64,000 bases of DNA, from assembly GCA_900544555.1 (NCBI GenBank), contig UQWD01000002.1, positions 124,001 through 188,000 of the forward strand, given 5' to 3'. The notes beneath the pieces were generated by a model. It saw nothing but the letters and a program-made list of their open reading frames with translations. It was not told where the DNA came from and did no database searches. Positions 34,377 to 44,572 of the stretch are shown here, in pieces. Numbering within the stretch: the first letter of the stretch is position 1; each line of letters opens with the position of its first letter. Source of the DNA: an uncultured Eubacteriales bacterium (GTDB taxonomy: Bacteria > Bacillota > Clostridia > Christensenellales > CAG-138). Both the position numbers and the translations under genes were made by a program.

Positions 34377-35378
34377 TTACGCCTGAGGCAGCGCCTCTCT
34401 CTCAAGCATTGCGCGAACAAATTTTACCGAGTTCATCACGTCGTCCATATCCGCTGCTTCAACGGGAGTATGGATATACCTTGTGGGGATGGATATGCAT
34501 CCGGCCAATATGCCCGCCTTTGTGCGCAGTATCGCGCCCGCGTCCGTGCCGCCCGCGGTAAGGATTTCGTTCTGAACGGGTATGTTCGCTTCCTTCGCGC
34601 AATCCTCCATATAGCGCCGTACGCATTGCGGGATGATGGCGGAGGAATCCATTACCTTGATGGTTGGCCCTTCCCCGAGGCTTACCGACATACGCGCGGA
34701 TTTAGGCGTATCGCCGGTACGTGTTACGTCGAGGTTCAGGCTAAAATCCGGCTCAATGGCGTAGGCGGCGGGGCCTGCGCCGCGCAGGCCGACCTCTTCC
34801 TGCACCGTGAATACGACATAAAGATCGTGGGGGCATTTTATTCCCTTAACCGCTTCTATAATAATGGCGCAGCAGAGCCGGTCGTCCAGCGCGCCGCACG
34901 CGAAGCGCTTGCCCATATCCACAAAATTACCGGCATAAGCCGCGATATCCCCGATTTGTACCTTCTCAAGCGCCTCCTCACGCGTAGCAGCACCGATATC
35001 GATAAACATAAGCGGCAGCGTAGCCGCCGAAGCGGGCGTTTTTTCCGTTTCATAGAAGGTAACGCCGCGAACGCCGTTTTCAAATACGACCTCGCGCGCC
35101 AGGGTAATCACGGGGGATACGCCTCCTACGTTTGAAACCCGCAGGAAGCCCTTTTCGTCGATATCCACAACGATAAGGCCGATCTGATCCATATGCGCGG
35201 AAAGCATTACCTTTTTCCCGGATACTCCCTTTTTATAAGCGATTAGGTTGCCCATAACATCGCGGTAGACCCTGTCGCAATGCGGCCTGATATACTCTTC
35301 AAGCACGCCGCTTACGGCGTTTTCGCGCCCCGTGGGGCCGTACGCCAGGAGAACCTCTTTTAACATATCTTTAAACAT
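34377..35378 (-). CDS. M42-family aminopeptidase, copy 3 of 3
   Basis: A 333-aa dinuclear-metal aminopeptidase of the PepA/glutamyl-aminopeptidase type that trims peptides in the cytoplasm. The metal and catalytic motifs are present: SAHMDQIG, ALDDRLCCA, the general-base region VQEEVGLRGA, LDVTRTGD, GTDAGAI and TRYIHTPVE. The start at 35378 has GAGGAGG upstream and overlaps the previous gene by 8 bp. Last of three tandem paralogues. Confidence 0.93.
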   Translation of the reverse strand: MFKDMLKEVLLAYGPTGRENAVSGVLEEYIRPHCDRVYRDVMGNLIAYKKGVSGKKVMLSAHMDQIGLIVVDIDEKGFLRVSNVGGVSPVITLAREVVFENGVRGVTFYETEKTPASAATLPLMFIDIGAATREEALEKVQIGDIAAYAGNFVDMGKRFACGALDDRLCCAIIIEAVKGIKCPHDLYVVFTVQEEVGLRGAGPAAYAIEPDFSLNLDVTRTGDTPKSARMSVSLGEGPTIKVMDSSAIIPQCVRRYMEDCAKEANIPVQNEILTAGGTDAGAILRTKAGILAGCISIPTRYIHTPVEAADMDDVMNSVKFVRAMLEREALPQA

Positions 35379-36390
35379 TCTTCAGCACCTCCTCAAATTT
35401 TTTGGTATTCAAAAACGCATCCGCCAGTTTAAGCGCGTTTTCATAATCGCTTACAGAGGCGACGCTGCATGGGGAATGGATGTAGCGGCAGGGTACGGAG
35501 ATGCCGCCCGTTATGGCTCCAACACCGGATTTATGGATAATACCGCCGTCGGTTCCTCCGCGCGTTCCCTGTCGCATCTGCCAGGGAATCCCCGCAGCCT
35601 CGGCCGTTTCGCGCAGAGCGTTGAACATCTCGGGCCGCACGACGGTTCCGCCGTCCATAAATGATATAGCCGGGCCGCCGCCAACCCTTGATACCCACTG
35701 GTGCCCCTCTGACTGGGGCATGTCATTGGCGGTAGTACCCTCAAGTATCAAGGCCAGCTCGGGCTTTACGTTATACGCGGCCGCGTGCGCCCCGCGCAGG
35801 CCAAGCTCCTCCTGTACGGTGAATACGGCGGTGAAATCGCAATCATAATCGTTTTTTAACAACTCAATAAGTATTGCGCAGCCAATGCGGTCGTCGAGCG
35901 CCTTGCCCTTCATCAGCCCGTCGCCAAAGAGCGAAAATTCCGTATCGAACGAGACGTAATCGCCGATTTTTACGTATTTTTCCGCGTCCTCTTTATCCTT
36001 TGCGCCGATATCGATAAACAGCTCCTTATGGGTCAATACGCGCTCGCGGTCCGCAAAAGACTGCAGATGGATGGCCTTTGCTCCGATTACGCCCGGTACC
36101 CGGTCGTCGCCGATAAGCACGCGCTTTGACACCACCACCCGGCTGTCGATTCCAGATGCGGTATAGGCCACAAGGCCGTTTTCCATCACGCCGCGCACCA
36201 TCATGCCCACCTCGTCCATATGCGCGCAGACCATGATTCGGCGGCCCTTTCCAGGCTTGCGCACGTAAAGGTTGCCCATCGCGTCAGTATGCGTATCGGG
36301 GGCAAACGGCTTTACGGCCTCCTTAATAAAAGCGCGGACGCGTCCTTCGTCTCCGCTGACGCCCGCAATGTTACTTAATTGTCTAAGCAT
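35371..36390 (-). CDS. M42-family aminopeptidase, copy 2 of 3
   Basis: A 339-aa paralogue with CAHMDEVGMMV, ALDDRIGCA, VQEELGLRGAH, GTDGGII and CRYIHSPC, so all metal ligands and the catalytic Glu pair are kept. The ATG at 36390 lies within the end of the preceding gene, 6 nt after GGGAGGA, implying coupled translation. M42 enzymes form large tetrahedral dodecamers; mixed complexes of tandem paralogues are known in other organisms and would be possible here. Confidence 0.93.
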   Translation of the reverse strand: MLRQLSNIAGVSGDEGRVRAFIKEAVKPFAPDTHTDAMGNLYVRKPGKGRRIMVCAHMDEVGMMVRGVMENGLVAYTASGIDSRVVVSKRVLIGDDRVPGVIGAKAIHLQSFADRERVLTHKELFIDIGAKDKEDAEKYVKIGDYVSFDTEFSLFGDGLMKGKALDDRIGCAILIELLKNDYDCDFTAVFTVQEELGLRGAHAAAYNVKPELALILEGTTANDMPQSEGHQWVSRVGGGPAISFMDGGTVVRPEMFNALRETAEAAGIPWQMRQGTRGGTDGGIIHKSGVGAITGGISVPCRYIHSPCSVASVSDYENALKLADAFLNTKKFEEVLKNV

Positions 36391-37415
36391 AGCGCGTCCT
36401 CCCAGTCCTCATTGATATTGGCGATGAATTGCGCTAAGAGCCTGGCGCAGTTCTTCAGCGTCGCTTCCTTTAGCGTTTCAACGCTTGTATGCATATACCG
36501 TACCGGAACGCCAAGAAGGGCGGTCGGAACGCCGCCGCGCTCCACCTGTATCGACCAGCCGTCCGTGCCGGAAAAGCCCATGCATGCGTCAATCTGCTTC
36601 GGTATATTGCATTGATCCGCCGCGTCCAAAAGCATTTTATGCAGTTTTGGATGGATATTGCCGCCCTTGGCTAACTCAATCTTATCCATATCGCAAACGT
36701 CCAGAGGATCGACGCCCGGCGTGGGCGCGTGCGTTACGTCGATAGCAATGCCCATATCGGGCTTGATTCCGTACGTTCCGATGGAGGCGCCGATGCTCCC
36801 TCGCTCTTCCTGAACCGACGCGCAAAATACGACGGTGCAGTTAAGCTTAACGCGGGAAATATGCTCCATCGCCTGGAACAGGCATGCGACCTGCGCCCTG
36901 TCGTCGAGCGTTTTTGAGCAGATCACACCGTTTTTCAGCTTAAGCGGCTTTATCGGATCGAAGGATACAAAATCCCCCACGGATACCAGCTCCCTCACTC
37001 GCTCGGGAGGGTACCCGATATCGCAAATAAGCTCGTTGATCTTATAGCCCTTTTCGCCGCCGGTGAGCAGGTGCGGCGGAACGGCCCCAATAACGCCGGG
37101 GAGCGCTTCCCTGCCGTATACGCAAACCTGGGAGCCTGGGAGCACGCGCGTATCAACGCCCGCTACGGAGCATATTCGCAGCATGCCGTTTTCCTCAATA
37201 TCCGTTACCATCATGCCGATTTCATCCATGTGCGCCATGATGAGGACGGTTGGCCCCACGTCGCCAACCCTTGCGAATACGTTCCCGAGGGTGTCGCTCC
37301 ATACATCCTTGGTATAACGGCGGAAATATCCTTTTACTGTTTCGCCCACGGCGTTCTCACTGCCTGAGACGCCGCCGGCTACGACCAGATCGGATATCGC
37401 CTGAAACATATCCAT
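36375..37415 (-). CDS. M42-family aminopeptidase, copy 1 of 3
   Basis: A 346-aa paralogue and first gene of the operon. Motifs: MAHMDEIGMMV, TLDDRAQVA, VQEERGSIGAS, DVTHAPTPG, GTDGWSI and VRYMHTSVE. The catalytic segment has Arg after the Glu pair where the other two copies have Val or Leu, and DGWSI replaces DGG or DAG, so its specificity probably differs. The start is set at the ATG 37415 with AAGGAGG about 10 nt upstream; the longer frame to 37493 has no site. Confidence 0.92.
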   Translation of the reverse strand: MDMFQAISDLVVAGGVSGSENAVGETVKGYFRRYTKDVWSDTLGNVFARVGDVGPTVLIMAHMDEIGMMVTDIEENGMLRICSVAGVDTRVLPGSQVCVYGREALPGVIGAVPPHLLTGGEKGYKINELICDIGYPPERVRELVSVGDFVSFDPIKPLKLKNGVICSKTLDDRAQVACLFQAMEHISRVKLNCTVVFCASVQEERGSIGASIGTYGIKPDMGIAIDVTHAPTPGVDPLDVCDMDKIELAKGGNIHPKLHKMLLDAADQCNIPKQIDACMGFSGTDGWSIQVERGGVPTALLGVPVRYMHTSVETLKEATLKNCARLLAQFIANINEDWEDALCLDN

Positions 37416-37673
37416 TGAACACAGTCCTCCTTGATTTGTTGATAATGATTTAAAATCATCTATATTATAGCACCTTTCACACGGATATGGCATATATATG
37501 CCTCCCTTTTACTTCTATTAATACGCTAATTCCGGCGCGCAATACAAACGAGGCGCCAGCCGGCGCACAAGAATTCCATATCGATTGCGATACGATTCTT
37601 CCGCGGCAGAAATTGAACGCTTGCAAAACTACGCCGTCTTGTGTAAAATAGAATTCTACTTTGATATCAAGTT

Positions 37674-37944
37674 TGCCGCGCTAGGCGGGGAGTCAGCGGT
37701 GCCCTGTACCTGCAATCCGCTACAGCAGGGCTGAATTCCCGTCCCGAGGCTGGCCCTTGTGGGGTCTGGAACCGGTAAGGAGCGTTGAGTTTTGGGTCCC
37801 GTGCAATCGGCGTCTGTGAACCATGTCAGGTCCTGACGGAAGCAGCATTAAGCGGAAAAGCCGATGTGCCGCGGGGAAGCCTGAAAGGAGCCGCCTGCCG
37901 GGATACCGCCCGGAAGGGTTTTGTCAAGGGATGGGTGCGCGGCA
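37674..37944 (+). ncRNA. ffs: Signal recognition particle RNA, large Bacillus/Clostridium type
   Basis: About 271 nt. The ends pair (TGCCGCGC at 37674-37681, GCGCGGCA at 37937-37944) and are followed by TTTTAT. The S-domain signature CATGTCAGGTCCTGACGG with AGCAGCATTAAG is present (about 37822-37853), the binding site for Ffh. The 5' part GGCGGGGAGTCAGCGGTGCC and the downstream GC-rich arms fit the Alu-like domain found in Gram-positive scRNA. The RNA scaffolds the particle that targets secreted and membrane proteins. Confidence 0.93.
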
Positions 37945-38248
37945 TTTTATATTAATTAAAATAATAATCTTACATATACTGTTACCTAAAGCATATCAAA
38001 TGCAGAAATTTTCGTTAAGTAATTAAATACTGCGTACATAATTTTCAATAATTTCCCCCAAGGTACATTTGTACGGCATACTATATTACAGTTAACAAAA
38101 GTGATAAGCAGCTGCCTGTGAAAATAACATTTAAAGTATATTATGCGTTGTGATGCGCGCATAATTGCTGATTAATGATAAGCTGACAAGCCGGTAGTGC
38201 CTTGCCGATAACCGCTGCTGGTCTGGCGATGGCTCTGTGATGTCTAAG
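37945..38248. other. Intergenic region after SRP RNA
   Basis: About 300 bp of AT-rich sequence between the SRP RNA and the end of the ArsR-type regulator gene. No gene is recognised. Confidence 0.45.
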
Positions 38249-39340
38249 CTACTTCTCATTGAGCAGCAGCCATTTTAGCCTGGAAATGTAATTGCGGACC
38301 TTATCCTTATCCATTGCGTAATAGGTACGGTTCCCGCCGAAAATGCTGCTCACAAAGCCGGATACCTGAAGTTTGTTCATATGGTGCCAAATCGTTGTTG
38401 TGGATAACTTGAAGCGATCTGAAAGCTCCTGCCCATAGGCGGTGTGTTCCCTTAAGTAGCAAAGGATTTCAAGCCTGCCGGGGTCGCACAGCGCTTTGGT
38501 TATGTTTGAGAGCGTGGTTATGGTTTCATCGTGCGAGGTGATTTCTACAAATCGCTTTACAAGCACGCCGATAAACAGTTTGGATACGTCCGCGCTTGCC
38601 GCCCTGATAATATAAAGCGAGTTGAAACCCAGAACAGACGGATGGAATTCAAGCGGAAGGTTCTCCGTTACGTCCATGCCGAACTTTTCGCGGAGGAACT
38701 CTTCCAGGTTCGGTATGCTGCCGTACAGCTCCGTGAAATCGTCTAACAGCTTAGTATAAAGATCCTCGCGTTCGGCAATTAACTGCATGGCGGGCAGCAC
38801 AATTTCGTACAGCTCATCCGTATAAGCGCTGAAGTGCTTATATGTATCGATTATATCCCACTTGCTTTCCAGAGGAATGGCAAGCGCGTCGATATGCTTT
38901 GAGAATTCTTCTATAGTCATTTCGTTCGCTTCCGAATTAAGACCGGATACATGGAGCGCGCCGCATATCTGATACCGAATCTGGCCGGGCGTCATGCTTT
39001 TGAGGCTGTCTCTGAACGCTGCAAGCTCCTCAAAACCGTTATACTCCGGCATGCAGAAGATGAGGCCGGCGGGATTTGCGCTTTCAGAAACCATATCGTC
39101 GGACAGGCGGGTGAACTTCTTGAAAAAGAAATTCAGCCTTTCATCAGGGATTTGAATCTGGGAATCTAAAAAAGCTTCCAACTCAATAACGGGCCGTATC
39201 AAGCTTTCAAGCTCTTCCCCGTAATTTTCGAGCTTCCCGCTCAGGCTGTCGAGGATTACACGCGCGTTCTGGCCGTTCACCCTTCGGCTAAAATATGTTA
39301 AGGCCTCTACTAAATAGTTAAGGCTCGTATTCATGCTCAT
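38249..39340 (-). CDS. ArsR-HTH regulator with a large N-terminal domain, paralogue 1
   Basis: A 363-aa protein. The last 85 residues form an ArsR-type winged helix (LCDPGRLEILCYLREHTAYGQEL, STTTIWHHMNKLQVSGFV). The first 270 residues are an alpha-helical region I do not recognise, shared with the protein at 61077 (SLIRPVIELEAFLD vs RILRPALELEACLD; ESKWDIIDTYKHF vs HSKWQIICAYNRF). No metal-binding Cys motif is visible, so this is not a typical metal sensor. The start at 39340 has a double GGAGG site. It is divergent from the giant S8 protease gene, as its paralogue is from another giant secreted protein, so control of that neighbour is likely. Confidence 0.8.
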   Translation of the reverse strand: MSMNTSLNYLVEALTYFSRRVNGQNARVILDSLSGKLENYGEELESLIRPVIELEAFLDSQIQIPDERLNFFFKKFTRLSDDMVSESANPAGLIFCMPEYNGFEELAAFRDSLKSMTPGQIRYQICGALHVSGLNSEANEMTIEEFSKHIDALAIPLESKWDIIDTYKHFSAYTDELYEIVLPAMQLIAEREDLYTKLLDDFTELYGSIPNLEEFLREKFGMDVTENLPLEFHPSVLGFNSLYIIRAASADVSKLFIGVLVKRFVEITSHDETITTLSNITKALCDPGRLEILCYLREHTAYGQELSDRFKLSTTTIWHHMNKLQVSGFVSSIFGGNRTYYAMDKDKVRNYISRLKWLLLNEK

Positions 39341-39421
39341 GCCTCCGCCTCCGTTTTTATCAAATTTTATAATCATAGTATCCTCCAACAAAAAAACTTC
39401 GTCAATATTATTTAACGGTTA

Positions 39422-39450
39422 TTGACATCAGCACAGGCTGACCCTATAAT
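39422..39450 (+). promoter_or_regulatory. Consensus promoter upstream of the giant protease gene
   Basis: Perfect TTGACA (39422-39427), 17-nt spacer and perfect TATAAT (39445-39450) on the plus strand. The -35 forms one arm of an inverted repeat GTCAATA/TATTGAC (39401-39407 and 39421-39427), a plausible repressor site. Confidence 0.75.
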
Positions 39451-39456
39451 TGTATT

Positions 39457-39790
39457 TGATGGATATAGGCGAAGTCAAGAATAGCAACTATGTTTATAGA
39501 ATGTTATATTGTTTGAACCTCACTTAATGTGATGGTGATAAATCGCAAAGAGACATGACGGCGTGCAAAGAAAAAAGTGATGAGGAGGTAATAAGACGAT
39601 TGGGTTTTGAAAGTGAAAAAGTCTTACCGTTTAGGGTTTGACGATCTGAGAGGTGGAGCGTGGCTCGAATAAAATCATTTATTTCGTAAATTAAGCAAAG
39701 TAAATATTGTTTATATTAATTGCGGGAAGCGTTTTGAGCCAGTGGTGAACCAAAGGTGTTTAACTATTAACGACGCGAAAGGAGCAACCA
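39457..39790 (+). promoter_or_regulatory. Long 5' leader of the giant protease mRNA
   Basis: From the predicted start near 39457 the leader is about 334 nt. It contains a possible 13-codon frame (TTG at 39600, GAGGAGG about 11 nt upstream, stop at 39641). No known riboswitch fold is recognised. Confidence 0.4.
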
Positions 39791-42700
39791 ATGTACTATA
39801 ATCGTAGAAGAACAAAGTGGCAAATGCTTGCGGCGCTTGCTCTCGTTATGGCGATGCTAATAAGCGTTACAGGACAAACGGTTTCCGCGGTCGGCGAAAG
39901 CGCCAACGGGGGCGGCGTCCGAGTCAATAAACTGGACGGCACGCCGGAGCTGCCGGAGGCGGGGAAAGCGCCGCACGGCAAAAAAGGCGAAGGCGCGCTG
40001 TATAATGATGATGATCAGGTGGTGATAATCGTTGAGATGGAGGATAAGCCGCTCATTGACGACGCCTCCATGACGAAAAACACCGGCGCTGGGCTTGACC
40101 TTACGAAAAAAGGGAAAAACCGAAGAGACATTCTGCTGGAAAAGCAAGCTGATATACAAAAGAAAATAACCGCCTCAATGCCTTTAGAACTTGAAATTCG
40201 GAACCAGTATACGCTGCTGATGAACGGCTTCTCAGCGAGGATTGAATACGGCCGGCTCGATGCGATACGCGCTCTGCCAGGCGTAAAAGCGGCGTACGTG
40301 GCCCCGGTTTATATTATTGAGCCGGACGCCGTATCCAGCGGCGAGATGGTTGGCGCTGCGGATGTGTGGAATGCCACGGGTTATCGCGGCCAGGGGATGC
40401 GCATCGCCATTATCGACAGCGGCATCGACGTCGATCACGAGCTATTCAGAGACGCGCCGGAGGACCCCGGCGTGGATATTGAAATGATTCGCGAGAATTT
40501 GAACAACCCCAATCTACATGCCAAATTGATGGATCCCGACATTACGGCCGAAGACGTATACCTGAACGACAAAATCCCATTCGCGTTTAACTACGCAGAC
40601 GGCGTGGCGGACGCGGATCATCACGGAGGGAATACGCACGGGACGCACGTCGCCGGCATCGCGGCCGGAAACGACGGCGTTCATCCAGATGTTATCGGCA
40701 TGGCTCCTGAAGCACAGCTCTACATAATGAAAACCATGTCAGAAAATGTGCTTTATTTTGACGCGGTTCTTACAGCATTGGAAGACTGCGTTATGCTTGA
40801 CGTCGACGTTGTGAATATGAGCCTTGGCGCTGCTGCCGGGTTTACGGAAGCGGAGGGCGTCACCAGCATGGACGGGGTTTACAGCAGGCTGGGGAGAACG
40901 GGGATATTCATTTCCGCGTCCGCGGGCAACAGCTACAACGCGGGATACCGGAACCGCTGGGACAAGGATTTTCCGCTGGCGGGCGACCCGGATAACGGCA
41001 TTGTAGGCATGCCGTCTACGTTCGCTGAATCCACCTCTGTCGCAAGCGTGGATAATAAAACCTACATGTCCAACTACTTTGAAGTGAATGGGCGAAAAAT
41101 AGCTTATGAGGATGGGACTTCCGCGAGCTCTCAATACAATTTCCTGACGCTTGTGGATTTGCCGCTCATCTATGTACCGGTTCCTAACGGCGGAGCGGCT
41201 GAGGACTACGAGGGGCTCCAGATGGACGACTGGAGCATAGCGCCAAAAGTAGCGCTTGTCCAGCGCGGCGGGGGGCTTTCATTCCAGGAAAAGCATGATA
41301 ACGCATTGGCGGCAGGCGCTTACGCGATGGTTGTTTACAACAATGAAGCCAACTCTTGGATTCTGATGCAGATTGAGCGCCAGAGCATACCCGCCGTTTT
41401 TATTCCGATGGATGACGGAAATTATATGCTTGAGCAGAACCAAAGGCAGATGACGGTAAAGCAGGATTTATGCAGGGCCGATTACCCATACGCGGGCGAA
41501 ATGTCATCATTTTCGTCCTGGGGCCCGACGGCGGATCTCAAGCTCAAGCCCGAGATCGCCGCGCCGGGCGGCAACGTTTATTCGTCGGTAGACGGCAACG
41601 GGTATAAATCCATGAGCGGCACGTCCATGTCCGCTCCGAACATCGCGGGCCTGGCCGCGCTGGTTAAACAGTACCTTAAGAACGACGAACGGTTTGCCGA
41701 CCTTCCAGAAGAACATATGCGGGAGATGATCAACACCCTGCTCATGAGTACCGCCATACCCGCTGCCTATGAAGATGAGTTATTCGGGGAAATACCATAC
41801 TCGCCCAGGCAGCAGGGCGCGGGCATGGCCAACGTCAACAACGCTGTGCGTACAAACGCCTATCTGTCCGTACCCGGCATGCTAAGGCCGAAAATTGAAC
41901 TGGGCGACGATCCTTTAGAAACCGGAGTATACGAGCTTACCTTTAACGTACATAACTTCGGTTCTGAAACGCTCAGCTATAAGATCGAGCCCACAATGAT
42001 GACCGAGTTTACTGATTACGATGAAACAGGCAGGCCCTTCATGGCAGGTACGCCCAATCCCCTGTTTCCTGAAATGGAATCGAATTGGGGTGGCGACGTG
42101 GTGGCCGTGCCCGCGGGCGAAACCAAACAGGTAGCGGTAACGCTAACCCTTGGCGCGGGCGATAGGGAGCTGCTTACATACTGCTATGAAAACGGCATGT
42201 ACGTCGACGGTTTTGTGAAGCTCGCCTCGTTGAATGAGGACGGCGTTGACCTTTCCGTTCCTTTCTTGGGATTCTACGGCGACTGGACAAAGTCTCCGCA
42301 GCTCGACCACGGCTTTTACTGGGATACCCTACTGGATGAGGCAAATTTCAAGGCGTCCATGTATCCGCATGAAGCTTCCGCTGCGAAGGATGAATTCTTC
42401 CTGTACTACCTCGGCGATAATATGCATCATTACGTTGAGTACCTTCAGGATAGGAATGCCATCTCCCCCAACGGCGACGGCAATTTCGATTCCCTGGAGC
42501 AAATCTATACAAGCCTGCTGCGCAACGCCAAGACCTTCAGCTATATCATTGAGGGTGAGGACGGCGCGGAGTATTACAGGCTGGATTTAGGAGAGGTTTC
42601 CAAAACATTTTATGATACCAACTCCGGCCGTGTCTTCCCGGTGGGGGCGAACCGGTGGGATGGTATCGAGCCCTGGTTTGGTACGGACGGTGACGGAAAC

Positions 42701-44572
42701 GCGCTTCCCAATAACGCGAAGGCAAACGTGCGCGTGGAGGCAACGCTGGATTATGATAAGCATGAAAGCGCCAACCTGCGTTCCGGCTGGGAGTTTCCGG
42801 TAACAATCGATATTGAATCACCGGAGCTGCTCTCATATAAAATGGAGGAAGAAGGCGGTAAGGAATATCTGCGAGTCGAGGTTAGCGACAACCAGTATAT
42901 AGCGGACGTATCCACATATGCCTACGTTAACGATATGGCAGACTACCGTATAGAATCCTTCCCGGGCGAGGCTGAGGAGCCCGGCCGGAGCCTGACGTTT
43001 GACCTAAATGTTCAGAACCATGAAAGGATTCTGCTTGTTGTGACGGATTACGCGTGCAATGAAACGTCATATGAGATTGAAATCCCCAAGGAAGGTTTCT
43101 GCGTCGAACCCTCCAGCGCGGTTTTGTATGTAGAAGAACAGCGGCAGCTTTCAGCGGCGCTGTATCTGCGGGAAACGGGCAATGAAAACGTGCTGGACGA
43201 GCCTGTCGAGTGGTCGAGCAGCGATAACGCGGTTGCGACCGTATCGGATAACGGGCTAGTAGAGGCGATAAGCGCGGGCGAGGCGGTTATAACCGCGCGG
43301 ACCCCGTCTGGATTGTCCGCCGCATGTGCCGTAACGGTTAAGGAGATGGCGGACAAGCCCGCCCTGATTTTCAATAAGGACGTGTACTTTGGCCTGTACG
43401 AGCAAAACGCCAACGACGAGGACGGCAAGGATCCCATACAGTGGCGCGTGCTGAGCAGCGACGGTGATAAGGTCCTTCTCATGAGCGAGCGCATACTTGA
43501 AATCCACCCGTTTATGGATTGGTATGGGGAACTGAGCGTACCGGCTACCTGGGAGGATTCCGACGTGCGAGCTTGGATGAACGGCGAGTTCTATGAAAAT
43601 ATGTTCTCGGCGGCGGAAATGCCCGGTGTTATGGATTCGCTTGTTGAGGCCCGGATTAACCCGGATTACCCCGCGGTTAATCAGGGAGCGGATACGCGGG
43701 ATAAGGTTTTTCTGCTGTCCTACGAAGACGCCATAAATCCCGATTACGGCTTTGCGAACAATACGGAGGCCGCGCAGTCACGCGTTGCTCTGATGACGCC
43801 AAGCGTGCTTAAGCATCTTCAGGATAACGATTCTACTTCTATGGAGGTATTCTGGTTACTGCGCACGATGGGATACGATAGTGAGCATGTGGTGTTTATC
43901 GATCCCGTGGGCGGAATATCCGCCGCCGGCGCGCTGAATGTAACCGGAAACACCTCCATCAGGCCGGCGTTCAACCTGGATCTGTCCAAGGTGGCGTTTA
44001 CAAGCGACGCGACGGGAAAACCACAGCATATCGGAGCCTTAACTCAGATGGGTATCCCTGACGGCGCTGTAAAAATCACGATGTATGACGATGGGCAATC
44101 CGTTCAGGTAACCAACGAGATACCGGGGGTTATTTACGCCGGCGGAGATGCCGTTGTAAATTATCAAGGAGCGACGGTTGGCGAGAACCAGTTTGTAAGC
44201 GTCACGATAACGGGAACGAACGGACAGATTCTCTATTACGGCAAAATGGCCAAGAGCGATGCTCAAAGCACAGCGACCGGGAGCTTCAGCGTTCCAACGG
44301 GCATGCTCAAGGAAGGCACCTATGCGCTCAACGTGTTTGCGGAACAGGATAACGGTGAATCGCGCACGGATTTTGTGAGTGAAATGCAAAGCTTTGTGTT
44401 TAAGGTCAGCGACGAGCAGCCCACACCCGGGCAGCCCACGCCTACGCCGGGGCATACCACGCCCGATCCTGAGGAACCGCCTAAAGCCGGCGGAATCAGC
44501 CTGGTTTTATTCGGCGCTGTGTCAGCCTCCGCCGGTTTATTGGGAATGGCGACGCGTAAAAGGAAGAAGTAG
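39791..44572 (+). CDS. Giant secreted subtilisin-like (S8) protease, lactocepin/C5a-peptidase-like, with PPKAGG tail
   Basis: A 1593-aa surface protease. It has a signal peptide (about 1-33), an inhibitor-like propeptide, then a subtilase domain with the triad Asp209 (IAIIDSGID), His283 (THGTHVAG) and Ser612 (SGTSMSAP). A PA domain is inserted between His and Ser (VALVQRGGGLSFQEK). Fn3-like modules follow, then a BIG2 Ig-like domain (about 1097-1185), a DUF6273-like domain (IQWRVLSSDGDKVLLMSERI to SIRPAFNLDLS), a short Pro/Thr stalk, PPKAGG, a hydrophobic helix and RKRKK. The triad is intact. It probably degrades host or dietary proteins at the cell surface, which is inference. It is divergent from a large ArsR-type regulator. 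Confidence 0.92.
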   Translation: MYYNRRRTKWQMLAALALVMAMLISVTGQTVSAVGESANGGGVRVNKLDGTPELPEAGKAPHGKKGEGALYNDDDQVVIIVEMEDKPLIDDASMTKNTGAGLDLTKKGKNRRDILLEKQADIQKKITASMPLELEIRNQYTLLMNGFSARIEYGRLDAIRALPGVKAAYVAPVYIIEPDAVSSGEMVGAADVWNATGYRGQGMRIAIIDSGIDVDHELFRDAPEDPGVDIEMIRENLNNPNLHAKLMDPDITAEDVYLNDKIPFAFNYADGVADADHHGGNTHGTHVAGIAAGNDGVHPDVIGMAPEAQLYIMKTMSENVLYFDAVLTALEDCVMLDVDVVNMSLGAAAGFTEAEGVTSMDGVYSRLGRTGIFISASAGNSYNAGYRNRWDKDFPLAGDPDNGIVGMPSTFAESTSVASVDNKTYMSNYFEVNGRKIAYEDGTSASSQYNFLTLVDLPLIYVPVPNGGAAEDYEGLQMDDWSIAPKVALVQRGGGLSFQEKHDNALAAGAYAMVVYNNEANSWILMQIERQSIPAVFIPMDDGNYMLEQNQRQMTVKQDLCRADYPYAGEMSSFSSWGPTADLKLKPEIAAPGGNVYSSVDGNGYKSMSGTSMSAPNIAGLAALVKQYLKNDERFADLPEEHMREMINTLLMSTAIPAAYEDELFGEIPYSPRQQGAGMANVNNAVRTNAYLSVPGMLRPKIELGDDPLETGVYELTFNVHNFGSETLSYKIEPTMMTEFTDYDETGRPFMAGTPNPLFPEMESNWGGDVVAVPAGETKQVAVTLTLGAGDRELLTYCYENGMYVDGFVKLASLNEDGVDLSVPFLGFYGDWTKSPQLDHGFYWDTLLDEANFKASMYPHEASAAKDEFFLYYLGDNMHHYVEYLQDRNAISPNGDGNFDSLEQIYTSLLRNAKTFSYIIEGEDGAEYYRLDLGEVSKTFYDTNSGRVFPVGANRWDGIEPWFGTDGDGNALPNNAKANVRVEATLDYDKHESANLRSGWEFPVTIDIESPELLSYKMEEEGGKEYLRVEVSDNQYIADVSTYAYVNDMADYRIESFPGEAEEPGRSLTFDLNVQNHERILLVVTDYACNETSYEIEIPKEGFCVEPSSAVLYVEEQRQLSAALYLRETGNENVLDEPVEWSSSDNAVATVSDNGLVEAISAGEAVITARTPSGLSAACAVTVKEMADKPALIFNKDVYFGLYEQNANDEDGKDPIQWRVLSSDGDKVLLMSERILEIHPFMDWYGELSVPATWEDSDVRAWMNGEFYENMFSAAEMPGVMDSLVEARINPDYPAVNQGADTRDKVFLLSYEDAINPDYGFANNTEAAQSRVALMTPSVLKHLQDNDSTSMEVFWLLRTMGYDSEHVVFIDPVGGISAAGALNVTGNTSIRPAFNLDLSKVAFTSDATGKPQHIGALTQMGIPDGAVKITMYDDGQSVQVTNEIPGVIYAGGDAVVNYQGATVGENQFVSVTITGTNGQILYYGKMAKSDAQSTATGSFSVPTGMLKEGTYALNVFAEQDNGESRTDFVSEMQSFVFKVSDEQPTPGQPTPTPGHTTPDPEEPPKAGGISLVLFGAVSASAGLLGMATRKRKK

